Part shown: in pieces, positions 26,417 through 35,840 of the stretch | Layout of the letters: every line of letters begins with the position of its first letter | Position numbering within the stretch: the stretch's first letter is position 1 | NCBI GenBank assembly: GCA_023397505.1 | Contig: JAEWUC010000007.1 | Span: forward strand, 1 to 64,000 | Length of the DNA stretch: 64,000 nt | Reading direction: 5' to 3' | From: Bacteroidota bacterium | GTDB taxonomy: Bacteria; Bacteroidota; Ignavibacteria; Ignavibacteriales; Melioribacteraceae | Position numbers and translations under genes: made by a program | The notes under the pieces: model-generated | Told to the model about the DNA's origin: nothing | Database searches by the model: none | The model's input: the letters and a program-made list of their open reading frames with translations, nothing else

Positions 26417-27193
26417 ATGAATGAACCGAAAATAATTGATATAACACCGGATAATGTTTTGGATTACGGAATCTGCGGATATAAAAATCTGAAACGCGAA
26501 GGATACGCGGAAAAAGTATCTTGGATTGGAAAGAATTACGAAAACGGTTTGAGGATAAAGTCAATATTAACCGATAACGACGGTGTACAGGGAATGATAG
26601 AATACATCCCGGGCGAATATTGCTGGCGCCCGGTAGAAGCAAGCGGTTATATGTTTATTCATTGCCTTTTCGTCGGGTTTAAAAAATCTTATAAAGGAAA
26701 AGGATATGCCGGGAAACTTATTGATGAATGTATTGATGATGCAAAAAAGCAGAAGAAAAAAGGTGTTGCCGTTGTTACAAGAAAGGGTTCTTTTATGATA
26801 GGCAATGAAATATTTCTAAAGAAAGGTTTTGAAATAGTTGATACAGCCCCGCCGGATTTTGAATTGCTTGTATTTAACTTTAAGAAGGATAATACCCAAC
26901 CTAGATTTAAAGTCGAAAAAAATCTTAAAATTATGAAGTACAAGAAGGGATTAACAATAATACGTGCCGATCAATGCCCGTACACGATGAAAAATATAAA
27001 TGAGATTGTTGAAACATCAATAAAAAAATTCGGGATAAAACCGAAAGTAATTGAGAATAAAAATCATATTGATGCACATAAATGTCCCTGTGCATTTGGT
27101 TCGTTCAGCATAATTTACAACGGCGAGATATTATCTTACCACCCTATAAGCAATACGCGTTTTGTAAATATTATGAAAACTGTAATCAATTAG
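26417..27193 (+). CDS. GNAT N-acetyltransferase with C-terminal YoaP domain
   Basis: 258 aa. Residues ~1-155 are a GNAT domain (FVGFKKSYKGKGYAGKLIDECI, the acetyl-CoA loop). Residues ~175-210 resemble a thioredoxin-like arm with DQCPYTMKNI, and the C-terminal ~45 residues (AHKCPCAFGSFSIIYNGEILSYHPIS) are the YoaP domain. Domain order matches YoaP proteins. The Cys pairs may bind metal. RBS GAGG at 26408-26411. Confidence 0.82.
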   Translation: MNEPKIIDITPDNVLDYGICGYKNLKREGYAEKVSWIGKNYENGLRIKSILTDNDGVQGMIEYIPGEYCWRPVEASGYMFIHCLFVGFKKSYKGKGYAGKLIDECIDDAKKQKKKGVAVVTRKGSFMIGNEIFLKKGFEIVDTAPPDFELLVFNFKKDNTQPRFKVEKNLKIMKYKKGLTIIRADQCPYTMKNINEIVETSIKKFGIKPKVIENKNHIDAHKCPCAFGSFSIIYNGEILSYHPISNTRFVNIMKTVIN

Positions 27194-27293
27194 TTTTTTT
27201 ACAAAATTTTACATGATTAAAATGAAACTTTCCGATGATGTTTGTAGATTGGTTGCATAATAGTTCTATTATAAATATGTTGGAAGTAAATAG

Positions 27294-27377
27294 ATGAATC
27301 CGCATTCCAAAAAGAATTTCTTTGAAGAATACGGATTATTTATTTTCATCACTGTCGATATTGCTTATATGAAATAG
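27294..27377 (+). CDS. 27-residue ORF upstream of a radical SAM gene
   Basis: ATG at 27294 with GGAAG 9-13 bp upstream opens a frame beginning MNPHSKKNFFEEYGLFIF and ending AYMK, stop at 27377. It ends 13 bp before the start of the radical SAM gene. Size and position fit a RiPP precursor, but it has no Cys or Gly-rich core. The same DNA (27297-27337) can form a hairpin (AATCCG...CGGATT), so it may instead be a regulatory structure. Confidence 0.3.
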   Translation: MNPHSKKNFFEEYGLFIFITVDIAYMK

Positions 27378-27390
27378 TGGAGATGGCATT

Positions 27391-28431
27391 ATGAAATTCC
27401 CGGAATTTATATCATTCACACTAACTAATAATTGCAACCTGCGTTGCCGTATGTGCGGGCAATGGAGCGAGAACGGGTATATAAAAAACGATTCGGCAAA
27501 AGTAAGTTCGCAAATGGATTTGTCCTGTTGGAAAAAACTTGTTGATGAAATATCTCAGCACAAAATAAGATTCATACTTATCCGAGGGGGTGAACCTTTT
27601 TTGTTCAAAGGAATTATTGAACTGCTTGATTACATTAGCCAAAAAGGTATCTTTCTTTCAATTGATACAAATGGAACAATTATCGATAAGTTTGCAAACG
27701 ATCTTGTAAGAATAGGTAATATGCACATTACATTTTCTGTCGATGGCCCGCAGGAAGTACATGATTCTGTGCGCAAAGTTGAGGGTAGTTTCAATAAAAT
27801 TAAAGATAACATTGCCTTGTTGAATAACTTGGAAAAGACCAGTTCAAAAAAAATTAGTAAAAGCATATGTTTTACAATTAGCAAGTATAATTATAAAAGT
27901 CTCGATAAAATGCCCGGCGTTGCCCGCAGCATGGGTATAAATTCTATCAACATTGTACCGTATTATTTTTACTCGGCGGAAGTTGGTAAAAAATATGAAG
28001 AAGAATTAAAAACAAATTTTGATTGCGCAGCATTTTCATGGAAAGGTTTTTATCACGAAGAATCCGGCGTTGATTTCGAATTGTTTAGAGATTTACACAA
28101 TAAATATCTCGAAGAATTGAAAGGCGTAGAAAACTTTCCTTATATGCCTTTGACTCAAGAAGAATATAAAACATGGTTCAAAGATTCTTTTACACCGGTT
28201 GGTTCTACCAAATGTTTGAATGTTGAAAATCTAATAGATATTCAGCCGGACGGCAGCGCAAACTTTTGTGTGGATTTGCCGGATTATACAATCGGCAATG
28301 TGAAGAATTCAACTATTGAGGAAGTTTGGAATAGCGAGCGTGCAGATAAATTCAGGAAGTACAGGCGTGAAAAACCCTTGGTCGCTTGTTATCGTTGCGG
28401 TGCAAAATTTATTTCGGAAATAAAGGAATAG
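27391..28431 (+). CDS. Radical SAM protein with C-terminal SPASM/twitch-like cluster
   Basis: 346 aa. The CxxxCxxC that binds the radical SAM [4Fe-4S] cluster is C15-NLR-C19-RM-C22. GGEP follows near residue 70. At the C-terminus, C (in STKCLNV), C (in NFCVD) and C-YR-C form a four-Cys auxiliary cluster pattern after IDIQPDGSANFCVDL and IGNVKNSTIEEVWN. This is the layout of SPASM-type peptide and sugar maturases. The substrate is unknown; the small ORF just upstream is a candidate. RBS GGAGA at 27379-27383. Confidence 0.85.
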   Translation: MKFPEFISFTLTNNCNLRCRMCGQWSENGYIKNDSAKVSSQMDLSCWKKLVDEISQHKIRFILIRGGEPFLFKGIIELLDYISQKGIFLSIDTNGTIIDKFANDLVRIGNMHITFSVDGPQEVHDSVRKVEGSFNKIKDNIALLNNLEKTSSKKISKSICFTISKYNYKSLDKMPGVARSMGINSINIVPYYFYSAEVGKKYEEELKTNFDCAAFSWKGFYHEESGVDFELFRDLHNKYLEELKGVENFPYMPLTQEEYKTWFKDSFTPVGSTKCLNVENLIDIQPDGSANFCVDLPDYTIGNVKNSTIEEVWNSERADKFRKYRREKPLVACYRCGAKFISEIKE

Positions 28432-28628
28432 TTTTAAAATATAAGCTGCTAGTTTTTCTTGCTGCCGAAAACAGAATTCCAAAAGGCGACGAAATAAAAT
28501 TTGTTAAAACGCTATAATATGATTTTATTGATGACCGAATTAATGCTAAAATATTTTGTAAGCGGATAATAAATAAAATTAATTCGCAAAGAATTTATAA
28601 TGTTTTACAATACATATCGGAGTTTTAT

Positions 28629-30557
28629 ATGAAAAACATTTCTTTAAAATCATTTTCTCTAATTTTCATTTTAACGTTGCTTATTACTTTTAATAAAGTT
28701 TCGGGCGGCGGAGAAACAAAGATTCATGTATGGGAAATGAAAGAAATAAATCTGCAAGCAAATAGAAATTATAACAATATTTATATGGATGTTGAATGCT
28801 GGGTGGAATTGAAAGGACCGGGTTTTGATAAACGTGTTTACGGTTTTTGGAACGGCGGAAATAATTTCATTGTACGTGTAGTTGCAACAGGACCGGGTGA
28901 GTGGCAATGGCGCAGCGGCTCTAATCAACACGAAGATAACGGATTAAACAACAAGTCCGGTTCGTTTACTGCTATCGAATGGAATGAAAGGGAGAAGAAT
29001 GAAAATCAAAATCGAAGAGGATTTATAAGTGCAACGCAGAATGGACACGCACTTCAATATGCCGACGGCACTCCTTATTTTATGATTGGCGATACTTGGC
29101 TTGCAGGTTCAACATGGCGCTTGCCGTTTAGAAATGCGGTTGCTTCAAGTAATTACATACCGGGACCGGGAATAGGTTTTGAAGATGCAGTGACGTATAG
29201 AAAAGCACAAGGATTTAATTCGGTAAGTATGATAGCAGCTTTTCCAAATTGGGAATCGGATTTTAACCCAAGTACGTATGCAGATTCTAACGGAATATTT
29301 TTAAGAAACGCATGGGAAAAATTTGGTTATGATGTTTCCGATGCGCCCGGTTTCGATGCTTCAGGCGGGTTAAGTTATTGGGGATCGTTCACATCTAAAA
29401 ACATGCGTGATGAGTATGGAAACCTTCCTTTCGAGATGTCTGAAATTCATAAAGGAGTTTCGGATTTTACAAGAATTAATCCCGAATATTTTAAAAGTCT
29501 TGATAAGAAAATAAATTTCTTATCCGAAAATGGTTTTGCCGCTTTAATTGAAACAGTGCGGAGAGATGTGGGACCCTCGTGGAAAGCATATTTTGAATTC
29601 AATGAAACTTACTCGCGTTTTGTTCAATATTTAATTTCACGTTACGGTGCTTATAACATATTTTTCAGCGGTATTCACCTCGATTGGATTCCAAAGGATT
29701 TCAGTTTGACTGCCGAAGAATTTAATGAAGCGTTAACCTATCATTTGAATAAGTACGGACCTATGCCTTTCGGTCAACCCGTAACAACTTTAATAAGCAG
29801 TTCTACATATACAGTATTTGGACATGATAAAGATGTGCCGTGGTTAAACATGCACAGCGTCGGCAATAAACCGAGAGATCATAGGGTTGCCGATTCACTC
29901 GAAATAATTTTTAAACTTGAACCGCCGTATCCTGCAATTAACTTCGAACCATATTACACAGGCTGGAATCATGAAATAAACAAACCTAATAATGAACGCC
30001 CACCGGCAAATTCGGAACGCGATAATTATTTTGCACGCGCCCAAATGTACGGCTCTGTTTTATCGGGCGGATTGTCGGGTCACGTTCACGGAACTGCAGC
30101 TTATGATATAACTACGACAGGCGAACCTTCCGGTGCGCGTCCTCATATTTGGGATGCTTTTAAATATGAATCGGCTAATTATATGAAACACCTGAATTCT
30201 TTTATCCTTTCGGAAGGCAAAAAGTACCATGATTTGGAACTTGCGCGGAACGATGTTATTCCGAATAAAGCACCAGGCAGTCCGCCAACAGGATTGGATG
30301 GATGGGCTTATATGATGAGAACTCAAGAAAGAGATTTTGCTTTGCTATATTTTGAAAATGAAAGTGTTGTTCCTGAACTGAATAATTTTAAACCAAATAC
30401 CGATTATGTTTTGCAATGGTTTAATACAATCAGCGGTGAATGGAGTGATGAAATTGAAATTAATTCCGACACGAAAGGAACAATCTTGGTTTCGGAATTT
30501 CCCAATGGAGAAAAAAAATCATCGATTGATTGGGCGGCAAAAATCATTGAGAAATAG
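28629..30557 (+). CDS. DUF5060 + apiosidase-like (DUF4038) glycoside hydrolase
   Basis: 642 aa. Signal peptide of about 26 residues. Residues ~30-130 are a DUF5060 beta-sandwich (VWEMKEINLQANRNYNNIY). From ~140 a TIM barrel begins with the DUF4038 signature YADGTPYFMIGDTWLAG. Residues around NFEPYYTGWNHE and the late SGHVHGTAAYD probably line the active site. The C-terminal ~80 residues form a beta domain. Likely acts on plant or microbial polysaccharide in the periplasm or outside the cell. RBS CGGAG. Confidence 0.8.
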   Translation: MKNISLKSFSLIFILTLLITFNKVSGGGETKIHVWEMKEINLQANRNYNNIYMDVECWVELKGPGFDKRVYGFWNGGNNFIVRVVATGPGEWQWRSGSNQHEDNGLNNKSGSFTAIEWNEREKNENQNRRGFISATQNGHALQYADGTPYFMIGDTWLAGSTWRLPFRNAVASSNYIPGPGIGFEDAVTYRKAQGFNSVSMIAAFPNWESDFNPSTYADSNGIFLRNAWEKFGYDVSDAPGFDASGGLSYWGSFTSKNMRDEYGNLPFEMSEIHKGVSDFTRINPEYFKSLDKKINFLSENGFAALIETVRRDVGPSWKAYFEFNETYSRFVQYLISRYGAYNIFFSGIHLDWIPKDFSLTAEEFNEALTYHLNKYGPMPFGQPVTTLISSSTYTVFGHDKDVPWLNMHSVGNKPRDHRVADSLEIIFKLEPPYPAINFEPYYTGWNHEINKPNNERPPANSERDNYFARAQMYGSVLSGGLSGHVHGTAAYDITTTGEPSGARPHIWDAFKYESANYMKHLNSFILSEGKKYHDLELARNDVIPNKAPGSPPTGLDGWAYMMRTQERDFALLYFENESVVPELNNFKPNTDYVLQWFNTISGEWSDEIEINSDTKGTILVSEFPNGEKKSSIDWAAKIIEK

Positions 30558-30616
30558 ATTTCGAGTAGCTGATAATTAATGCCATAAAAAATACATTCTA
30601 TATCGGAGAGAATTAT

Positions 30617-31507
30617 ATGCAGAAAAATATTCCTGTAATATCGGTAACGGGAACAACATTGGCAGAATCTTACGAAAAAGCACTCATCGAACTTTACAAG
30701 AACGGGATGAGATTTCAAACTCAATACGATAAACCCGGTGATCCGTTGAGCATCGATTCTACAATGAATATAACAATACTTGAACCGATGAAAGACCCGA
30801 TGATTCACCGAGCATTCCCCGGAGGAATAGATAATTTACGAGAATATGTTATGGAATTATCGGGTGCAAAAGATCACTGGACAAAAAATATAAATGATCC
30901 TAACGATACAAGGTGGGAGTATACTTATCACGGAAGATTAGCGGCTTACGGCGCATGGAAAGAATTGATAAACGGCGAATCCAAGAAAGCAGGTTTCTTC
31001 TCAATCGATCAGGTAGAAGTGGTAATTATTAAATTAATTAAACAGCCGTACACACGGCAAGCGCAGATGATTACATGGATGCCTAACCTTGATGTTGAAT
31101 GTTTTGACCCGCCTTGCCTCCAGTCGCTTTGGTATAGAATTATAGAAGATGAAAACGGCGATTGGTGGCTCAACTGCAACGTTCGTTTTAGAAGCAATGA
31201 TGCATGGGGCGCAAGTTTTATGAATATGTTTGGCTTCATTAATTTTAACAAAAATCTTATTGCCGATGAAATTGCCAAAAGAACAGGTAAAAAAGTTGGA
31301 CTCGGCAGAATGAACTGGCAGGCTGATTCATATCATATCTACGGGAAAGATATTGAAAACGCTAAACAATTATTATTTGATAGGATTGACTCGATAAGTT
31401 TTGAGGATCGGACTTTTAATTTTTACGACGACTTTATTCAGGAAATGTATAACGATGCCGAGAAAATTGTATCAATGAAAATAAGTGAATATGACGGAAG
31501 TCATTAA
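30617..31507 (+). CDS. Thymidylate synthase-superfamily protein
   Basis: 296 aa. A Cys in DPPCLQSLWYRI (C167) aligns with the catalytic Cys of thymidylate synthase, followed by FRSNDAWGASFMNMFGF (R192, D195) and ADSYHIYGKD (D237, H240, Y242), the order found in ThyA. The canonical PCH is PCL here, and the N-terminal half is unlike bacterial ThyA, closer to archaeal-type or dCMP hydroxymethylase-like members. The nucleotide substrate is uncertain. RBS CGGAGA. Confidence 0.7.
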   Translation: MQKNIPVISVTGTTLAESYEKALIELYKNGMRFQTQYDKPGDPLSIDSTMNITILEPMKDPMIHRAFPGGIDNLREYVMELSGAKDHWTKNINDPNDTRWEYTYHGRLAAYGAWKELINGESKKAGFFSIDQVEVVIIKLIKQPYTRQAQMITWMPNLDVECFDPPCLQSLWYRIIEDENGDWWLNCNVRFRSNDAWGASFMNMFGFINFNKNLIADEIAKRTGKKVGLGRMNWQADSYHIYGKDIENAKQLLFDRIDSISFEDRTFNFYDDFIQEMYNDAEKIVSMKISEYDGSH

Positions 31508-31700
31508 AGTATTTTGCACTATAATTAATACATTGCAAACGTTGCTCCGAAATTATTTATTGAATAGCTGACATGATATAATTAAAGTCATGATTTTTGT
31601 TTGCAGTGATAAAAAAATCCCGAAGAAAATACATTTGATTACTAACCCTAATAAATTATTTTCACAGAGGATTTTATCAAAAACTATCAGCAGGAAATTG

Positions 31701-32108
31701 ATGAAAAGAAATAGACAACTGTTTTTAGTATTTCTTATTGCTGCTTCATTTATTTCTTGTGAGGAAAATTCATTGATTATTGATCCAGCCGATAATTTAT
31801 ACGGTGTATGGATTTATGAATCATCGGACAGCAATTTTGTTATCATGAAGAAAGCCCAAAACTTTGACGAATCAAAACCGGGGTTCAGTATTAACAAAGA
31901 AGGAAAATTTATTGAGAGAAAAAATTCCGGCTGGTGCGGTACTCCGCCAATTTCATATTCAAATTACGAAGGCGAGTGGAATAAAAAATCAGATGAATTA
32001 TTTGAAGTCAGCGTTGGTTATTGGGGCGGAATAGAGCAGTATCAAATCAAAATAATCTCTTTAACAGAAATAGAATTAAGATATTCGCGGTTACAAATAT
32101 CAAATTAA
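31701..32108 (+). CDS. Small lipoprotein, unknown
   Basis: 135 aa. MKRNRQLFLVFLIAASFISC ends in a lipobox. The mature region has DNLYGVWIYESSDSNF, an opening like small lipocalin-type lipoproteins, and GWCGTPPISYSNYEGEW. ATG at 31701 with AGGAAA upstream is preferred over a much longer N-terminal extension that lacks a signal peptide. Confidence 0.65.
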   Translation: MKRNRQLFLVFLIAASFISCEENSLIIDPADNLYGVWIYESSDSNFVIMKKAQNFDESKPGFSINKEGKFIERKNSGWCGTPPISYSNYEGEWNKKSDELFEVSVGYWGGIEQYQIKIISLTEIELRYSRLQISN

Positions 32109-32127
32109 ACTTTTTACGGGGAACACA

Positions 32128-32430
32128 ATGCATTATTTATTGATTTATGAAGTCGGGGAAGATTATGTTGAAAAACGAGCTTTATACAGAAATGAGCATT
32201 TAAAACTTGCTTGGGAATCGCACGAGCGAGGAGAAATGATTTTGGGAGGTGCACTCGCAAATCCAATTGATAAAGCAATTTTATTTTTCAACGGCGATTC
32301 ACCGGAAGTTGCCGAAAATTTTGCAAAAGCCGATCCGTATGTTTTAAATGGTCTCGTTATAAAATGGGAAGTTAGGCAATGGAATACAGTTGTTGGGGAA
32401 GAAGCAAGTACTCCTTTGCGCTCGATTTGA
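32128..32430 (+). CDS. YciI family protein
   Basis: 100 aa, the usual length. MHYLLIYEV...YRNEHLKLAWESHERGEMILGGAL carries the conserved His and the GGAL/ANP motif; DPYVLNGLV...WEVRQWNTVVG completes the ferredoxin-like dimer fold. The family includes dehydratases and enzymes acting on small substrates; the precise role is unknown. Start of a cluster of small soluble folds. Confidence 0.88.
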   Translation: MHYLLIYEVGEDYVEKRALYRNEHLKLAWESHERGEMILGGALANPIDKAILFFNGDSPEVAENFAKADPYVLNGLVIKWEVRQWNTVVGEEASTPLRSI

Positions 32431-32460
32431 AAAAAATCTTAAAATAGATCTGATATAACC

Positions 32461-33321
32461 ATGAAAAAAAATATTTTATTCGTCGTTTTGTTGTTGCCTG
32501 TATTTATTCTTGCCCAAAGCGGAAAAGTGTTTGATAATCTTTCAATGAATTCCGACATCTTAAAGGGTGAAAGAAAATTCGCGATTTATCTACCGCCGGA
32601 TTATGAAACATCACAAAGAAGTTACCCGGTTTTATATTTATTGCACGGCTACGGCGATGATCAATCGGGCTGGATACAATTCGGCGAGGTGCTTCGCATA
32701 ACTGATAATTCAATAAAAGAAGGAATCGCTACTCCGTTAATTATTGTTATGCCGAACGCCGACATGCCTTACAAAGGTTATGTTAATCGTCCTGATGTTG
32801 ATTACAGTTACGAAGATTTTTTTATAAAAGAATTTATTCCATATGTTGAAAGTAAATACAGAATAAGAAGTGAAAAAAGATACAGGGCTATTGCCGGTTT
32901 ATCGATGGGCGGCGAGGGTACATTTATTTATGCTTTGCATCATCCCGATATGTTTTCTTCGGCATGTCCTTTAAGTGCGGCTACAGGTCCTTCCTGCAGC
33001 GATAGTTTGAATAATTATTATATAATGCGCGGGATGAAAAATATTTCGCAAGAAACAGCAATGAAGTTCTATAATAATTATAATGTTCTTAATCTTGTTA
33101 ACAATATGAAGGACGATCAGAAAAAAGCTGTTCACTGGTTTATTGATTGCGGCGACGATGATTTTTTGTACGAAGGCAATTCCTTAATTCATATTGCAAT
33201 GCGGAAAAACAATATACCGCATGAATTCAGAATACGCGACGGTGCTCACAACTGGACTTACTGGCGCAAATCTTTGCCCGAAGTATTAAAGTTTATATCC
33301 GATGCATTTCATCAATACTAA
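32461..33321 (+). CDS. Secreted esterase family protein (alpha/beta hydrolase)
   Basis: 286 aa. Signal peptide ends FILAQ at ~19. The putative-esterase (PF00756) pattern is complete: YPVLYLLHGYGDDQSGW, nucleophile Ser in GLSMGGEG, Asp in CGDDDFLYEG, His in RDGAHNWTYW. Related to feruloyl esterase and S-formylglutathione hydrolase-like enzymes. Substrate unknown; possible link to the glycosidase at 28.6 kb. Confidence 0.88.
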   Translation: MKKNILFVVLLLPVFILAQSGKVFDNLSMNSDILKGERKFAIYLPPDYETSQRSYPVLYLLHGYGDDQSGWIQFGEVLRITDNSIKEGIATPLIIVMPNADMPYKGYVNRPDVDYSYEDFFIKEFIPYVESKYRIRSEKRYRAIAGLSMGGEGTFIYALHHPDMFSSACPLSAATGPSCSDSLNNYYIMRGMKNISQETAMKFYNNYNVLNLVNNMKDDQKKAVHWFIDCGDDDFLYEGNSLIHIAMRKNNIPHEFRIRDGAHNWTYWRKSLPEVLKFISDAFHQY

Positions 33322-33350
33322 ATTGTTTGTCTTATAACTTTCAATAAAAC

Positions 33351-33785
33351 ATGAAAGAAAAATATATGTACGAACTAAAAACAAAAATAAACAATGCGAG
33401 TGTTGAAAAGTTCTTGAAAAAAGTAAAGAGCGAATCAACACGCGAAGATTGTTTTAAAATAATTTCGTTAATGAAAGATGTAACAAAAACCGAACCCAAA
33501 ATGTGGGGGACAAGTATTGTAGGATTCGGTTCGTATCATTATAAATATGCAAGCGGACATGAAGGAGATATGTGTTTAACTGGTTTTTCGCCCCGTGCGC
33601 AAAATATAACAATTTATTTGGCTGCCGGGTTTGATATGAAAGAAGATTTGCTCGGTAAACTCGGTAAGCATAAAATAGGTAAAGCATGTCTTTACATCAA
33701 GAAGTTGGAAGACGTTGATTTGAAGATTCTAAAAAAAATTATTGAACAATCGGTTAAATATATCTCGAAGAAAAAGTGGAATTAA
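33351..33785 (+). CDS. DUF1801 domain protein
   Basis: 144 aa. Family pattern KMWGTSIVGFGSYHYKYASG and FSPRAQNITIYLAAG, ending LYIKKLEDVDLKILKKIIEQSV. Fold is that of the YdhG/frataxin-like iron-chaperone group, function not settled. One base separates its stop from the DinB gene start, so they form an operon. Confidence 0.85.
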   Translation: MKEKYMYELKTKINNASVEKFLKKVKSESTREDCFKIISLMKDVTKTEPKMWGTSIVGFGSYHYKYASGHEGDMCLTGFSPRAQNITIYLAAGFDMKEDLLGKLGKHKIGKACLYIKKLEDVDLKILKKIIEQSVKYISKKKWN

Positions 33786-33786
33786 A

Positions 33787-34263
33787 ATGGAAATGAAACA
33801 ATACCTAATAGATACATTCCGGTTTAACGACCAGGCAAACAAAAAGATACTTGAAAAGATTAAGATATTACCCGAAAAGGAGATGTGTATAAAATTTTTT
33901 AGTCATTTAATTAATTCGCAAAAATATTGGCTTGCAAGAATTAATATGTATCCCGAGGCTCCGCAGATGGATTGGTGGGAACCACTTTATGATTTGAATG
34001 ATTTGGAAAACGAGTGGAATAAAAGTCTTAGTGCTTGGCTCGAATATCTTAACGGTAAAACAGAGGAGCAAATTTTCGAAGTAAGAAAATTTATTGGTTA
34101 TGACGGAAGTACTTTTTCTGCACCGTTGAAAGATATTGCTCTTCAGCTTAATTATCATTCAATTCATCACCGAGCACAGATTCAATCAATAATCCGCCAG
34201 CAAGGTATTAAGCCCGATTTTATTGATTATATCGGTACTATCTATAAAAGAAACCGTGAATAA
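33787..34263 (+). CDS. DinB family protein
   Basis: 158 aa. Four-helix DinB/YfiT fold; the metal-binding His triad is visible in KFFSHLINSQKYW and YHSIHHRAQI. Such proteins are often bacillithiol-, mycothiol- or glutathione-linked transferases. ATG at 33787 (MEMKQYLIDTF) is chosen over a longer reading that would overlap the previous gene. Confidence 0.82.
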   Translation: MEMKQYLIDTFRFNDQANKKILEKIKILPEKEMCIKFFSHLINSQKYWLARINMYPEAPQMDWWEPLYDLNDLENEWNKSLSAWLEYLNGKTEEQIFEVRKFIGYDGSTFSAPLKDIALQLNYHSIHHRAQIQSIIRQQGIKPDFIDYIGTIYKRNRE

Positions 34264-34391
34264 ATTTACGAATCTTTACTATAGAAAAGTCCGACAACGC
34301 CGTTGCTGAATGTTTTTGTGTTTAACAATTTTGGCTTTTATGAGCACTTGCATTATTGAATAGCTGCTTGTTGTTACCAAAAATATCCCAT

Positions 34392-34748
34392 TTATTTTGA
34401 CAAGCTTTCTTTTACCCTGTATCTAACAATTCTTTTTATAAGTGAAAAAGGTATTGGTTTATCAAGTGGAAATTGAACCGAACCTTTTCCGGATTTGTAA
34501 ATCGAAAGCTCTTTCTTGAATGCTTCGCTTCCCGAAGGCGTTGGATAAAATCCAATATGATTTTTGAATGCAGCGAAGTGCACCAAGTTGCCGTTAAGTT
34601 TAAACGTGGGTATTTGGTAGCTTATTGTTTCTTCGACATCGGGCGCTGCTTCTTTAATCGTTTCCCTAATTTGATTCAATATATCGCCGACATTTTTAGG
34701 GAATGTGTTTATGTATTCATCAATTGTACTAAATTTTTTTTTCTTCAT
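34392..34748 (-). CDS. DUF1801 / iron-chaperone-like protein
   Basis: 118 aa. STIDEYINTFPKNVGDILNQIRETIKEAAP and ISYQIPTFKLNGNLVHFAAFKNHIGFYP are classic for the YdhG-type DUF1801 family. ATG at 34748 follows the end of the YdeI-like gene by 10 bp, making it the last gene of the minus-strand operon 38970-34392. A longer reading overlapping YdeI is unlikely. Confidence 0.85.
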   Translation of the reverse strand: MKKKKFSTIDEYINTFPKNVGDILNQIRETIKEAAPDVEETISYQIPTFKLNGNLVHFAAFKNHIGFYPTPSGSEAFKKELSIYKSGKGSVQFPLDKPIPFSLIKRIVRYRVKESLSK

Positions 34749-34758
34749 ACGCACACAT

Positions 34759-35346
34759 CTAATGAAATTTCTTGTTTTGAGAAAGCATCTCAATAATAGT
34801 TCTGATCCGTTTCTGCCGTGTTTCAACTTTCTTGGCAGTCTGTAACCGCCAAGAAATTGAATATAAATTTGTTTTGTTGAGAGTGTTGTAAAACTTTAAG
34901 GCATCCGGGTAATTAGCAAGTTCTGTCAAAAAATCTTCCGGTATTTTCATATTGGAAGGCGAATCGTAAGCGTTTGCCCATCTGCCGTCTGCTTTTGCTT
35001 TTTCTACTTCTGCAATACCAGAGGCATGCATTTTCCCTTCATTGTAAAGCTTTTCTATTATTTCCGTATTCCTTTTCGACCAAGTACTGCGTTCTCGGCG
35101 CGGGGTAAATTTTTGAAGGTAAGATTGTTCATCGTAACTCCTTGCCTGTCCATCAATCCAGCCGAAACACAATGCTTCTTCTAGCGCTTGAGCATGATTT
35201 ATGCTTTTTACTCCCGAATTCTTTTTATACAGTTGAAGCCAGACACCATCAGATTTTACATGATTTATGGAAAGCCAATCCCGCCATTTTTTTTGTGATT
35301 GAAACGGGATTATAGGCAATTCGGTTTTCACTTTTGAGTTTTTCAT
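34759..35346 (-). CDS. YdeI/OmpD-associated family protein
   Basis: 195 aa. WLSINHVKSDGVWLQLYKK, ALEEALCFGWIDGQ, and FTPRRERSTWSKRN are the family's invariant segments, and the C-terminal half contains the LTELANYPDALKFYNTLNKT and WRLQTAKKVETRQKRI helices. Function unknown (linked to peptide tolerance in Salmonella). Confidence 0.9.
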   Translation of the reverse strand: MKNSKVKTELPIIPFQSQKKWRDWLSINHVKSDGVWLQLYKKNSGVKSINHAQALEEALCFGWIDGQARSYDEQSYLQKFTPRRERSTWSKRNTEIIEKLYNEGKMHASGIAEVEKAKADGRWANAYDSPSNMKIPEDFLTELANYPDALKFYNTLNKTNLYSISWRLQTAKKVETRQKRIRTIIEMLSQNKKFH

Positions 35347-35383
35347 TACACTTAATATTTATTAATTGTATCAATAAACAAAA

Positions 35384-35830
35384 TTAACTCTCTGCAATTT
35401 CTTTCAATTTTTGGAGAGCTTTTGGCCACATATCATTAAACATATCTTTATATTCATCATTAACATCAATATCCACTGCCACTTCGGTTTTATTATTTTT
35501 CTCTTTGAAAGTATAATTCTCAAAGGCACCAGCCCAACTTTTAACTGCATCGCTCGTAGTATCTTCTTTTCCATCCTGTACCATGCCAAGGTGTTCAATT
35601 GAGATGAATTCATGAAGTTTATTTTCTTTGATCCGGCTAACCATTCCCATTTCACCTTTTTCACTTGGCCCAAGGAAAAGAATCTTACTACCTTTATTCC
35701 AATCACCTTTATAGTAAGAACCGGGAGAAAATGGTTCTGTCCATATTCTGTAAGTTTTATCGTCAAGCATTGAGTGCCAAACTTTTTCTTTCGGCGCGTT
35801 AATTACAATTGAGAAGTTTAATTTTTTCAT
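35384..35830 (-). CDS. SRPBCC (START-like, AHSA1) protein
   Basis: 148 aa. FSIVINAPKEKVWHSMLDDKTYRIWTEPF starts the helix-grip fold; FENYTFKEKNNKTEVAVDIDV and the C-terminal helix complete it. ATG at 35830 is preceded by AGGAAAAAA; a longer reading overlaps the VOC gene. Binds an unknown small hydrophobic ligand. Confidence 0.86.
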   Translation of the reverse strand: MKKLNFSIVINAPKEKVWHSMLDDKTYRIWTEPFSPGSYYKGDWNKGSKILFLGPSEKGEMGMVSRIKENKLHEFISIEHLGMVQDGKEDTTSDAVKSWAGAFENYTFKEKNNKTEVAVDIDVNDEYKDMFNDMWPKALQKLKEIAES

Positions 35831-35840
35831 TTTTTTCCTC

